DNA of 64,000 bases from RUG191 sp045642225 (GTDB lineage: Bacteria; Bacillota; Clostridia; Lachnospirales; Lachnospiraceae): assembly GCA_045642225.1 (NCBI GenBank), contig JAZUIN010000065.1, positions 1 to 64,000 of the forward strand, in the 5' to 3' direction. This document shows positions 33,783 to 41,531 of the stretch, piece by piece. The notes under the pieces were generated by a model. It saw only the letters and a list, made by a program, of their open reading frames with translations. It was not told the origin of the DNA and made no database searches. How positions within the stretch are numbered: the stretch's first letter is position 1; every line of letters starts with the position of its first letter. The position numbers were made by a program, and so were the translations under genes.

Positions 33783-33814
33783 GAAGGCATATTACACATG
33801 CCTTCTTATTTTAT
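33783..33814 (+). terminator. Intrinsic terminator after the oxidoreductase/GDPD gene
   Basis: A perfect eight-pair stem, GAAGGCAT (33783-33790) and ATGCCTTC (33798-33805), is followed by TTATTTTAT. It ends the glycan-island transcript. Two AGTAGTAAAA-type units lie just before it (33728-33746), as at 38355. Confidence 0.75.
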
Positions 33815-33816
33815 GG

Positions 33817-33869
33817 GATAACCAACTGTAATTGTGCGAGTTGACAAATGGTTATCTAGGGTATATATT
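33817..33869 (+). promoter_or_regulatory. Promoter with inverted repeat (second AAA-ATPase gene)
   Basis: TTGACA (33841-33846) and TATATT (33864-33869) are 17 bases apart. GATAACCA (33817-33824) and TGGTTATC (33849-33856) form a perfect 8-bp inverted repeat: one arm upstream of the -35, the other in the spacer. The arm centres are 32 bases, about three helical turns, apart. The layout parallels the promoter at 9250. Confidence 0.55.
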
Positions 33870-33900
33870 TATTGTAATACACACTATGATTGGAGATACT

Positions 33901-35844
33901 ATGACAGAATTTGATAAGAATACTAGAATAAGTGAAATAGAAAATAGATTATCCCAGCTGCCTCAAGGAACTTTGACATATAAGACGATAAAGGGTAAGA
34001 AACAACCATACCTTCAGAGAACGGAAAATGGTAAAAGTGTAAGCTATTACATCAAACTCGAGAATAGAGAACAGATTTTGATGGAAATTGAAGAGAGAAA
34101 TGAACTTCTAGATGAGCTTTCTCATCTAAAGAAATATCATTATAAGATAGCGGAGATTTTATCGCGTCAGCCGAGAATGAAAGTGGAGTATGGAATTGGA
34201 TATCAGGATTTTGCACAGTTGATAGAGTCTGAAGCACTTTATATAGACAAGACAGATTTTATTGAAGAATGGTGGGAGTCTAAGGATCCTATTACACTAA
34301 TAACACGGCCTAGAAGATTTGGAAAGACCTTGATGTTGAGTACAGTAGATTATTTTTTTTCTTCTAGTTATGCGAATCAGAAGAAGTTATTTGCAGGTCT
34401 TAAAGTGTGGAAAAATAAGGATTTAAGAAAGCAAATGGGGGACCATCAAGTTGTGTTTTTTTCTTTTGGATCGGTAAAAGGGGAGCGATTCGAGGATTCC
34501 GTTTGGACGATATGTAATATCTTATGGCGCGTATATGATGATTTTAGTTATCTTTCTGATAATCCAATATATTGCAAATACAAAGAGGGGGTGGCGAACA
34601 ATGACAGCCGGTACGTGGAAGATGCAATTGTGATGTTGTGTAAGGCAATTTATGATTATTGTGGTCAAATGCCTCTTGTTCTATTAGACGAGTATGATAC
34701 GCCTATTCAGGAAGCATTCCTAAGCGGATATTGGGATGAAATGATAAGTTTTATAAGAAGGTTTTTTAATGCGAGTTTTAAAACCAATAATTATTTGGGT
34801 AAGACACTGATGACGGGTATAGCCAGAATTTCAAAGGAATCGTTATTTTCTGATTTAAATAACTTATCGGTATATACTGTGACTTCCGATAAATACGCAA
34901 AGTATTTTGGGTTTACAGAGCAGGAAGTTGACGATATTTTAGATTTTGGAAGCATAGAAGAAAAGCAAAAGGTCAAAGATTTTTACGATGGTTTTTCCTT
35001 TGGAGGTGAAAAAAGTATTTTTAATCCTTGGTCGATTTTATGTTATGCGAGAGAGAGGCTGTTTAAGTGTTTTTGGATTCATACCGGTGGAACATCTTTA
35101 ATTAGTAAATTGATTTTACAGGGGGACAATAATTTAAAGCTAGATATTGAAGCTTTGCTAAGAGGAGAAAGTATTCACAAAAAAATAGATGAGAATATAA
35201 CCTTTGATGAATTGTATAAGGTTAGTGAGACAATTTGGCCGTTGCTTTTATGCACAGGATATTTAAAGGCAGAAAATATTAAATATGAGCTTGACGTAGA
35301 GTGTGATTTGTCGGTTACGAATCAAGAGACTGTATTGTTATTTAGGGATATGGTTGAGAAATGGTTTGGACAGGTGAATACAGAGTACAATAACTTTTGC
35401 AAATATTTACTCGAGGATGACGTTGAGGGCATGGAAGAATTCGTTAATTATGTGGCGTTAAGTATGGTTAGTTTTTTTGATGTTGGTAAACGACCTTCTG
35501 AGATGGAGCCAGAAAGGTTTTATCATGGACTAGTTCTGGGAATGATGGTCACACTTCGAGATAGGTATAGTATTACTTCAAACAGGGAAAGCGGTCGAGG
35601 AAGATATGATATTATGCTTTGCCCTTTGGAGGAGAATCTACCTGCGATTATCATTGAATTTAAGGTATTTAATCCGAAGAAAGAGCAGTCGCTAGAAGAA
35701 ACGGCAGAGAATGCGCTTTCGCAAATTATAGATAAAAATTATGAGCAAAAACTTGTTGATCATGGTATTCCTGAGGATAGAATCAGAATGTATGGATTTG
35801 GATTTAGAGGAAAGGAGGTCGTAGTAAGAAGTGATAAAAGATGA
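33901..35844 (+). CDS. AAA-ATPase-like protein with C-terminal PD-(D/E)XK nuclease-like domain
   Basis: A paralogue of the minus-strand gene at 7276-9222 with the same domain order. The N-terminal ~100 residues (SQLPQGTLTYKTIKGKKQPY, coiled linker) precede GYQDFAQLI and YIDKTDFI, then P-loop-like RPRRFGKTL, Walker B LVLLDEYDTPI, and the C-terminal GRYDIMLC and AIIIEFKVFNP nuclease motif (D...ExK). The ATG at 33901, behind GGAGA, aligns with the paralogue's start; an upstream in-frame start at 33832 has no RBS. A small gene overlaps its 3' end. Function uncertain, probably nucleic-acid directed. Confidence 0.85.
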   Translation: MTEFDKNTRISEIENRLSQLPQGTLTYKTIKGKKQPYLQRTENGKSVSYYIKLENREQILMEIEERNELLDELSHLKKYHYKIAEILSRQPRMKVEYGIGYQDFAQLIESEALYIDKTDFIEEWWESKDPITLITRPRRFGKTLMLSTVDYFFSSSYANQKKLFAGLKVWKNKDLRKQMGDHQVVFFSFGSVKGERFEDSVWTICNILWRVYDDFSYLSDNPIYCKYKEGVANNDSRYVEDAIVMLCKAIYDYCGQMPLVLLDEYDTPIQEAFLSGYWDEMISFIRRFFNASFKTNNYLGKTLMTGIARISKESLFSDLNNLSVYTVTSDKYAKYFGFTEQEVDDILDFGSIEEKQKVKDFYDGFSFGGEKSIFNPWSILCYARERLFKCFWIHTGGTSLISKLILQGDNNLKLDIEALLRGESIHKKIDENITFDELYKVSETIWPLLLCTGYLKAENIKYELDVECDLSVTNQETVLLFRDMVEKWFGQVNTEYNNFCKYLLEDDVEGMEEFVNYVALSMVSFFDVGKRPSEMEPERFYHGLVLGMMVTLRDRYSITSNRESGRGRYDIMLCPLEENLPAIIIEFKVFNPKKEQSLEETAENALSQIIDKNYEQKLVDHGIPEDRIRMYGFGFRGKEVVVRSDKR

Positions 35845-36268
35845 AATAGAAAAACAAAGAGAATTCACTATTCGCAGAGAGGCGGCACTTGAATATGCAA
35901 AAAAATTATCGCCAAATGAATATGGTTTTTTCTTATTAACATTTAAAAAGTATGGAGATCTTTATGTTGAAATTGTGTTAGGAGGAGGTAAAACATATAA
36001 TGATTTCTCTGAGAAGATTGAATATTTTGCGTATATAAATGCAAGAGAGATTAATGATTGCGGAATAAATGTTGATGAAGAAATAAAATCAGCTGCACGA
36101 TTTGAAGACGCGCTAAAGTTTTATTTTAAATTCTATGTCGATAGAGTCGCAGAAGTGTCAAGCAAAGGCTATGATTGGGATGTGATATGTGAAATGTTAA
36201 GAGGAACTAAAAAATTTACAAATCTTATTAGGCCTCTTGTGGATAATAAAATTACTGAAGAAATATGA
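35831..36268 (+). CDS. Uncharacterised small protein coupled to the AAA-ATPase gene
   Basis: I do not recognise this 145-residue protein. It is charged and mostly helical, with no membrane segment; an early REAALEYAKKLSPNEYGFFLL stretch is the most distinctive. It starts at GTG 35831, inside the last codons of the ATPase gene, behind a strong AAAGGAGG whose spacing is 12 bases. Translation is therefore likely coupled to the ATPase. It could be a partner or antidote of that protein. Its 3' end contains AATATGAAAAG-like repeat units that continue into the next remnant. Confidence 0.5.
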   Translation: MIKDEIEKQREFTIRREAALEYAKKLSPNEYGFFLLTFKKYGDLYVEIVLGGGKTYNDFSEKIEYFAYINAREINDCGINVDEEIKSAARFEDALKFYFKFYVDRVAEVSSKGYDWDVICEMLRGTKKFTNLIRPLVDNKITEEI

Positions 36269-36293
36269 AAAGTTTATTGAAATATGAAAGAAT

Positions 36294-36497
36294 ATGAAAT
36301 TAACTATAGTTAACATTTTTAGATTGGAAGAGTTGTTAGATGAATACGTATATCGAAAAATCTGGAGTGACTTAACAGAAATTGAAAAGAAGATAATAGG
36401 TGTTATTCCGGATGAAGGAACTATTAAAACATCAAATTTATGTGAGTCTGCAGGTGTAACACCACAGGTTTTTTCTAAGTATAAAAAAATTTGGTGA
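36294..36497 (+). pseudogene. C-terminal remnant of an AAA ATPase (HTH portion)
   Basis: The 67-codon ORF encodes an EYVYRKIWSDLTEIEKK segment followed by the winged-helix stretch shared with the remnant at 9652, then stops early after QVFSKYKKIW. The ATPase core is missing. It is preceded by TATGAAAG repeats, exactly as the other remnant is, which suggests the repeats belonged to the ancestral gene's control region. Confidence 0.65.
36384..36482 (+). repeat. 99-bp direct repeat, copy B (ATPase HTH segment)
   Basis: Near-identical partner of 9886-9984 in the same orientation, with one visible difference close to the right end. The sequences on both sides differ, so the repeat boundaries mark recombination or deletion junctions. 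Confidence 0.75.
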
Positions 36498-36590
36498 CTG
36501 ACTCTGTATTTAAATTATTAACAGTTTCTTAATTTTATTAACACTTTATAAACGCTTTATTAAATTTTTATTAAATCTACCTGTATAAGA

Positions 36591-36779
36591 TTGACGAGCA
36601 CAATTTATGGTGCTAGTATAATCTTAAGCAGAAAATTCATATATCCAATGGCTTTTTAGACATTGAGAATCACGTTATATAGTCTATTTATAATCTATAA
36701 TCGAATATTCCTGCTTGAATCACATTTTACAAATTTAAAGCAGGGATAGTTAATTAGATATAGTTGTCAAAGTCCCTGC
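36591..36779 (+). promoter_or_regulatory. Promoter region and alternative-hairpin leader of the decayed Rpn gene
   Basis: TTGACG (36591) and TATAAT (36617-36622) are 20 bases apart and sit within an inverted repeat (TAAGATT...AATCTTA plus AGCAC...GTGCT). Downstream, CCTGCTT (36710-36716) can pair with AAGCAGG (36738-36744). The overlapping GCAGGGA (36740-36746) can instead pair with TCCCTGC (36773-36779), just before the AAGGAGA of the gene. This is the same plan as 30053-30102 with covarying bases. The stretch 36498-36792 contains no other feature except a 29-base AAACGCTTTATT-type segment also present at 29922. Confidence 0.45.
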
Positions 36780-36792
36780 GGAAAGGAGATTT

Positions 36793-37053
36793 ATGGCAAC
36801 AAACAGACAATATAAGAGTAGTGTATAGACGGAGATAGTAGAGATGACAGCATTAGATTATTCGTTTGAGAGACAAATTGAAATGGCGACTAAGGATAAT
36901 TATGAGAGAGGGATAGAGCGTGGCCTGAAAACTGGAATTTTGCAAGGAGCTACAGATGCAATAACAGGATTGATTAAAGATAACCAGATTTCTATGCAAG
37001 AAGGTGCAAAGCGTCTTAACATTTCCGAAGCTGAACTTAAGAAGATGTTATAA
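36793..37053 (+). pseudogene. Internally deleted Rpn nuclease gene (N-terminal stub plus C-terminal tail ORF)
   Basis: After AAGGAGA, the ATG at 36793 opens MATNRQYKSSV, the classic start of an Rpn-type protein, and stops after 11 codons at 36826-36828. From 36844 a separate 69-codon ORF encodes MTALDYSFERQIEMATKDNYERG and the tail IKDNQISMQEGAKRLNISEAELKKML, the C terminus of the same family. The nuclease core is deleted. The tail ORF keeps an intact frame, its own ATG and a GGAG 10-13 bases upstream, so it could still be translated as an orphan antitoxin-like peptide. Confidence 0.65.
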
Positions 37054-37065
37054 GGAGGTTTTTAT

Positions 37066-37404
37066 ATGCCACAAACAATACAAAACTTGATTGAACAATA
37101 TGTGTCGTTTATTTATGAAATATATGGATCTCATTTGCGTCAAGTAATCTTGTATGGATCGTATGCTAGAGGCGATTATAATGCGGAGTCTGATGTTGAC
37201 ATTATGATTTTATTGGATATGTCGGATATGGATATTAAGGAATATAGACACCAATTATCTGATATGACATTTGATTTTAATATGGATCATGATTTAGACA
37301 TTAAGCCAATCGCTAAAAGTGAAGAGCATTATAAAAAGTGGGTTGAGAATTATCCCTTTTATGCAAATGTCAATAGAGATGGGGTGACGTTGTATGCAGC
37401 ATAG
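37066..37404 (+). CDS. MNT-type minimal nucleotidyltransferase (antitoxin of HEPN pair)
   Basis: The 112-residue protein has the nucleotidyltransferase signature GSYARGDYNAESDVDIMIL (G31-S32, D43, D45). MNT proteins of this size pair with HEPN proteins and, in studied cases, neutralise the HEPN partner by attaching AMP to it. TAAGGAGG precedes the ATG, only 12 bases after the Rpn-tail ORF. The HEPN gene overlaps its last 11 bases, the usual arrangement. High confidence for the fold, good confidence for the toxin-antitoxin role. Confidence 0.87.
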   Translation: MPQTIQNLIEQYVSFIYEIYGSHLRQVILYGSYARGDYNAESDVDIMILLDMSDMDIKEYRHQLSDMTFDFNMDHDLDIKPIAKSEEHYKKWVENYPFYANVNRDGVTLYAA

Positions 37405-37819
37405 TGATACAGGGACGCAGAAGGATTTAGTGTTATATCGAATTGAAAGTGCCAAGGAAGATTTGAAATCAGCGAAAATTCTTCGTGAAGCAAATTTTTA
37501 CAAAGGAGCAAATAATCGTGCATATTATGCGGTGTTTCATGCCATCAATGCAGTGCATGGGTTGAGAGGTGTAGCGTATAAAAGACACAAAGATGCAATT
37601 GCAAACTTTAATAAGGAATTTGTGAAAACAGAGATTTTTTCTAGAGAAATTGGAAGAAAGATTTCAAGTGTGGAAGAGATTCGACATGCTAGTGATTATG
37701 ATGATTTTTATATTGCCACAGTAGAGGAAGTAGATGAACAAATCGATATTGCAGAAGAGTTTGTTCAAATGGTTGAGGAATATTGTTTGGAACAATTGAA
37801 ATTATTGAATATGCTCTAA
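37394..37819 (+). CDS. HEPN domain protein (toxin of MNT-HEPN pair)
   Basis: A four-helix HEPN protein of 141 residues: YRIESAKEDLKSAKIL, NNRAYYAVFHAINAV, then the late EIRHASDYDDFY segment that contains the Arg-rich/ADYD-like hallmark of this subfamily. HEPN toxins are usually RNases inactivated by their MNT partner. It overlaps the MNT gene by 11 bases in another frame, indicating coupled translation. Its last codons merge with a repeated promoter segment (37804 on), which shows that the duplicated Rpn locus inserted directly behind it. Confidence 0.85.
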   Translation: MQHSDTGTQKDLVLYRIESAKEDLKSAKILREANFYKGANNRAYYAVFHAINAVHGLRGVAYKRHKDAIANFNKEFVKTEIFSREIGRKISSVEEIRHASDYDDFYIATVEEVDEQIDIAEEFVQMVEEYCLEQLKLLNML

Positions 37820-38160
37820 TCAGGTGTTACAATCTGATTAGAGAATAAGTTTTCTTGATTCTATTTTCTAAATTTCAATATAATCTAAAAATCTATGCTT
37901 AATTATTCATTAACTAAGCAGGATTTTTAAGAGTTAAACTCCTGCGAACAATTTCAAAGGAGGAGATTGATATGATTAAAAATAACCAGATTTCTATGCA
38001 AGAAGGTGCAAAGCGTCTTAACATTTCCGAAGCTGAACTTAAGAAGATATTATAAACAAACCTTACAAGAGTATGCCTTAATGATGCAAAAGAAGCGTCA
38101 GGAGCAAGAAGAGCAGAAAGTGAAAGGTTGGTTTGTATAGATATGACAATAATTAACGTG
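37804..38160 (+). pseudogene. Deleted duplicate of the Rpn/flagellin-like locus
   Basis: The segment repeats, in order, the promoter and leader of 29961-30120 (about 165 bases, few differences), then only the last 27 codons of Rpn (37972-38055: ATG behind AGGAG, tail QISMQEGAKRLNISEAELKKIL). It then repeats the last ~28 codons of the flagellin-like gene (38057-38140, TLQEYALMMQKKRQEQEEQK). Two internal deletions removed the rest. The mini-ORF keeps promoter, RBS and frame, so a 27-residue Rpn tail peptide may be made. Confidence 0.7.
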
Positions 38161-38181
38161 AGTTTTGTGATTGTGAAACGT

Positions 38182-38213
38182 AAAAACCGCCACTCGGCAA
38201 AGTGACGGTTTTC
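38182..38213 (+). terminator. Intrinsic terminator
   Basis: AAAACCGCCACT and AGTGACGGTTTT form a 12-position stem with one mismatch around CGGCAA, followed by TCTT. It closes the decayed locus. From here to 38437 there is no gene, only a second weaker hairpin, repeats and the terminator of the opposite-strand gene. Confidence 0.65.
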
Positions 38214-38249
38214 TTAAGTTATAAAACTTAAAAATATAATCTTAATATT

Positions 38250-38282
38250 GAGACAACCGCTTGCAACGGTACCTCTTTTTTA
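38250..38282 (+). terminator. Second terminator-like hairpin
   Basis: GAG/CTC and ACCG/CGGT stems separated by small bulges enclose a CTTGCAA loop and precede TTTTTTT. Weaker than the hairpin just upstream; possibly a leftover of another gene. Confidence 0.4.
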
Positions 38283-38354
38283 TAATATAACATCATTATC
38301 ATTTTTTCAATGGTGTTAGGAGTTTATTATGAGTATTAGTGATAAAATATTTGA

Positions 38355-38404
38355 AAAGTAGTAAAAAGTAGTAAAAAAATATAAAAGTAGTAAAAAGTAG
38401 TAAA
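38355..38404 (+). repeat. Short tandem AGTAGTAAAA repeats
   Basis: Four AAAAGTAGT-type units of about 9-10 bases occur in two pairs. The same unit is present twice at 33728-33746. On the minus strand these units form the T-rich tail of a terminator. Too short and spacer-free for CRISPR. Confidence 0.55.
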
Positions 38405-38428
38405 ATCTGCCACTTCACGTGGCGGATT
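38392..38428 (-). terminator. Intrinsic terminator of the flavin reductase-like gene
   Basis: AATCTGCCAC (38404-38413) and GTGGCGGATT (38419-38428) form a ten-pair stem with a five-base loop. Read on the minus strand, it is followed by TTTTACTACTTTTTACTAC. Confidence 0.65.
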
Positions 38429-38437
38429 CACTAGTTT

Positions 38438-39370
38438 TTACTTCTCTTTTTCTTGCTTTCTCTTATCATTAATAATCTTCACATGTTCATCCGTAATAAG
38501 AGTTACATCATTTTCCTTTGCCCATTTTACGCAGCCATTAAGAACGGTTTTTAGAAATGGTCTAGGTACTTTGACGAAGTTCATTAACGCTTCATCTGTA
38601 AACTTGATATCTGGATCTGTACGATTTGCTGCGTACTTGATAGATTCAAGGTCAACTTCTTTAGGTGCCGGAATTGGTTCAGCTACAGGCTTTTTGAATT
38701 TTGGAAATGGTGTGTACCAGAAATTAGTAGAATCACGATAACCATAGTCTACTGGAACTGGTGGGAAATCATTCTTATTAACACCATTTACAATAGCATT
38801 GTAGTAGCGCTCTTTCATTAGAATTTTGTCAATGTATAGAATAAAATGTGCGCCATACTTGCTAGTTATTCCATTGAAGTCATTGTATGGACCAGGATGT
38901 CCATCATCGATATCTTCAAAGTTAAACTTCTTTGCGTCTTCTAGGTCACTTGCCCAGTGACATTCAAATACTTGAAATGCACTTTTGATGACTTGTGGTC
39001 TGTCTTTATCGCTTGGGTCCGCAATTCCGTCTTCCATTTCGAAATTAAGATCTGGCATCTTTTCTTCTGATGGTCCAGGAAAACCGAGTCTTACAGCTTC
39101 CTTAAAACTTGCTTTGTCGTCTGTAATGAAGTTAATTGCACATTTTCCACGCTGTAAAAGGTTACGGCAAGTGTTAGACGTATTTCTGCATTCTAGCAAC
39201 ATTGCGTAGCGATCTTTCCCTGCGATGTAGTAAGGAAAGCATAGTGAATAAGAGCCGATATTGAGGCTGCCATCAGGATTCACAGTGCTTATACATACAG
39301 TTGGCATTGGAAAAAATGACGATGTTTGATAGAAATTATCTACAATTCTTAAATCTTTAAATGAACTCAT
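38438..39370 (-). CDS. Flavin reductase-like FMN-binding protein
   Basis: The N-terminal ~200 residues match the FMN-binding split-barrel family (Flavin_Reduct): FPMPTVCISTVNPDGSLNIGSYSLCFP, then an ECRNTSNTCRNLL segment and CAINFIT. Members bind FMN and act as NAD(P)H:flavin oxidoreductases or with unknown partners. The C-terminal ~80 residues, rich in Pro and charged helices (VPRPFLKTVLNGCVKWAKEND), resemble a PCP-red-like segment. GGGGAGG precedes the ATG and a TGTTATAAT extended -10 lies further upstream. It stands alone, transcribed against the accessory genes. Confidence 0.75.
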   Translation of the reverse strand: MSSFKDLRIVDNFYQTSSFFPMPTVCISTVNPDGSLNIGSYSLCFPYYIAGKDRYAMLLECRNTSNTCRNLLQRGKCAINFITDDKASFKEAVRLGFPGPSEEKMPDLNFEMEDGIADPSDKDRPQVIKSAFQVFECHWASDLEDAKKFNFEDIDDGHPGPYNDFNGITSKYGAHFILYIDKILMKERYYNAIVNGVNKNDFPPVPVDYGYRDSTNFWYTPFPKFKKPVAEPIPAPKEVDLESIKYAANRTDPDIKFTDEALMNFVKVPRPFLKTVLNGCVKWAKENDVTLITDEHVKIINDKRKQEKEK

Positions 39371-39513
39371 AATAAAACCTCCCCTTTGATTATGATATAG
39401 GTATTATAACACAACAGATATTTACAAAATAGGTATTAAATTTAGCTTAATAGTGTTATTATATTATTAGTGTTTAAAATGTAATTAATAAGGGCTTTTA
39501 CAAGGAGGAAATA

Positions 39514-40164
39514 ATGGCAACGTTTTTTCATGGTGCAAATAAGATAATAGAGAGACCTACTACAGATATGATTCATTATGCATGTGGATTAGGACAAGGC
39601 TTTTATCTAACATCAGATTTTAATAGAGGTAAAGAATATGCAGTATCCCTCAAGGAGGATGGATATGTATCTGAGTACGCATTGAATCTTGACGATTATA
39701 AGGTTTTAGATCTACAAGATGATAAATATAGTCCGCTTAATTGGGTGGCTTTGCTTGCGGCTAATCGTCCAATAGATGTTGAGTCAAGAGAAGCATTAAA
39801 TGCTAAGCATTTCTTAATTGACAACTATACTCCCAAAGGGGTATATGACATTGTTGTAGGCTGCAGATGTGATGGTGTATATACTAGAGTTGCGACAGAT
39901 TTTATCAACGGTAAGCTTAGTTATAGGAATTTGTGTCGTATGCTTAATGTTGGCGATGCAGATATACAGGTTGCAATTCTTAAGGATAGAGTAATTTCGG
40001 ATTTGGAATTTAAGGGCTCGACTTATATATCTGCTGACGAAGTTTTTCCAAAGAAAGAACGCAATAATATCAAGAAGCTAGAGAGTTATAACAAGCGACT
40101 TAACGCAACGATTAAAGAAGGCGATAAGTTTATCTTTGATATTATGAATAACGAGGTGAGATAG
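39514..40164 (+). CDS. DUF3990-like protein (candidate ADP-ribosyltransferase-fold toxin)
   Basis: The N terminus, FFHGANKIIERP followed by LGQGFYLTSDFNRGKEYA, has the pattern of DUF3990, a family I associate with ADP-ribosyltransferase-like folds. Later segments include YALNLDDYKVLDL and YDIVVGCRCDGVYT. The 216-residue protein has no signal peptide. AAGGAGG precedes the ATG. The next gene starts one base after its stop and encodes an XRE-type DNA-binding protein, a classic toxin-then-antitoxin layout. Toxin activity is inference; the DUF assignment is from remembered motif patterns. Confidence 0.65.
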   Translation: MATFFHGANKIIERPTTDMIHYACGLGQGFYLTSDFNRGKEYAVSLKEDGYVSEYALNLDDYKVLDLQDDKYSPLNWVALLAANRPIDVESREALNAKHFLIDNYTPKGVYDIVVGCRCDGVYTRVATDFINGKLSYRNLCRMLNVGDADIQVAILKDRVISDLEFKGSTYISADEVFPKKERNNIKKLESYNKRLNATIKEGDKFIFDIMNNEVR

Positions 40165-40165
40165 T

Positions 40166-40840
40166 ATGGGAGCATATAATAAGATATATTTGGAAAATGT
40201 AAAACACAACTTCGGTGCAATGCTTGACTGTGGAATAAATGTATTAGGATTTGATAATAAGACTTTCTATAATATGTTTCTTGCATCAACAATTTCAGGC
40301 AAAATCAATCGAGGAGATTGTTATAATGTATGTACTCTTGGAGGAGTAGAGCTAGCAGAGCTTGTCGTTAATCAAGCGATGAATAATACAAAGTATGTTC
40401 ATGTGAAGAAGGCTGCGGACCCATCCTTTAATGAGAGATTAGATAATGCGATTGTTCATGTGAATTCGCCAGAGTATTGGGCAGGAACTATTATTGCTGA
40501 ATATGCTTGGGAGAAGAACATTTCTTATCAAGAACTTAATAAGTATGTATCAATAGATGATTTTGTATCGTTATATGATTCTTTTGGAAATGTGGATTCA
40601 ATGATGATAAGAATACAGTTAGATGAAATGTTTGACAAAGCCAAAGAAGTTTCTAATCTCAAATCTAGAAGAGAATTGATGGAATTGTCTCAGAAAGAAT
40701 TGGCAGAAGCAAGCGATGTTCCACTTAGAACTATTCAACAATATGAACAGCGTCAGAAGAACATCAATAATGCCAAAGTGTCATATTTGATTAGTCTATC
40801 ATCCGTATTAAAGTGTGATGTTAGAGATATAATGGAGTAG
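40166..40840 (+). CDS. XRE-type HTH protein, probable antitoxin partner
   Basis: Residues ~1-150 are unassigned alpha/beta sequence. The last ~65 residues are an XRE helix-turn-helix: LKSRRELMELSQKELAEASDVPLRTIQQYEQRQKNI. It is located one base after the DUF3990-like gene, so the two are translated together. The combination of an effector-fold protein and a DNA-binding partner predicts autoregulation of the operon. No operator palindrome was evident by eye in the 143-base region upstream of 39514. Confidence 0.68.
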   Translation: MGAYNKIYLENVKHNFGAMLDCGINVLGFDNKTFYNMFLASTISGKINRGDCYNVCTLGGVELAELVVNQAMNNTKYVHVKKAADPSFNERLDNAIVHVNSPEYWAGTIIAEYAWEKNISYQELNKYVSIDDFVSLYDSFGNVDSMMIRIQLDEMFDKAKEVSNLKSRRELMELSQKELAEASDVPLRTIQQYEQRQKNINNAKVSYLISLSSVLKCDVRDIME

Positions 40841-40843
40841 GAA

Positions 40844-41500
40844 TTACATAGATGTATTATTAATGTCATCTATTGTGATGTTTTCTTCGGATTCAAGGTA
40901 CTGGTTAAGATATCTTAATACAGTACCTTTCATTACGTCCATTCCAGGGTTAGCTTCAACTTGTTCTTTGAGAGTCTGGATTCTTCTGTATTGACCAAGC
41001 TCCTTGTAACAGTCTGCAAGTAGCGTGTAGTTCTTGCTTACATCAGATTTGATTACAACTCCGAACTCTAGAATAGTAATGGCTTCATTGTACATATTTC
41101 TTGTGAAGAATTGTTCGGCATAATCGACTAGTAGAATTGTAAGCTCGTTAAAGTTCTCGCCTATTTCTTGCATTGCTTGTAGATTAGGTAAGCCATACTC
41201 CTCTTTTAGGTCAGTATTGGTTTTTTGAGTTAAGTTGAGAATTTTCTTGTTTGATAGTTCTTTGAGCTTGTTTTCTAGCTCTTGAACTTCACTATCATTT
41301 ATAAATTCTAATGGAAATTTTCCTAAGTTAATGGTAATATAAGGGAGGTTTGATAGGTCCTTAGCGGGTACGGAATTTGCCTGCTGTTCTCGTGTGAAGA
41401 AATCGGCCATATCAGTATCATTTTTTTTATTAAGGTAACGATAGCGCACTGCTAGTAATATCATACCAACTAGCACTATTCCTAGTACTGGGAAAATCAT
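40844..41500 (-). CDS. Membrane-anchored TPR-like protein, uncharacterised
   Basis: An N-terminal hydrophobic helix (residues ~3-18, VLGIVLVGMILLAV) followed by RYRYLNKK suggests a single membrane anchor with the bulk in the cytoplasm. Residues ~120-200 look like two or three tetratricopeptide-type helical pairs (YAEQFFTRNMYNEAITILEFG, YTLLADCYKELGQYRRI). I do not recognise a named family. It converges on the XRE gene and is divergent from a tiny membrane ORF and a VanW gene. Confidence 0.6.
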   Translation of the reverse strand: MIFPVLGIVLVGMILLAVRYRYLNKKNDTDMADFFTREQQANSVPAKDLSNLPYITINLGKFPLEFINDSEVQELENKLKELSNKKILNLTQKTNTDLKEEYGLPNLQAMQEIGENFNELTILLVDYAEQFFTRNMYNEAITILEFGVVIKSDVSKNYTLLADCYKELGQYRRIQTLKEQVEANPGMDVMKGTVLRYLNQYLESEENITIDDINNTSM

Positions 41501-41531
41501 TTGTGCATCCTTCCTAGAAAGAGGTATTAAA

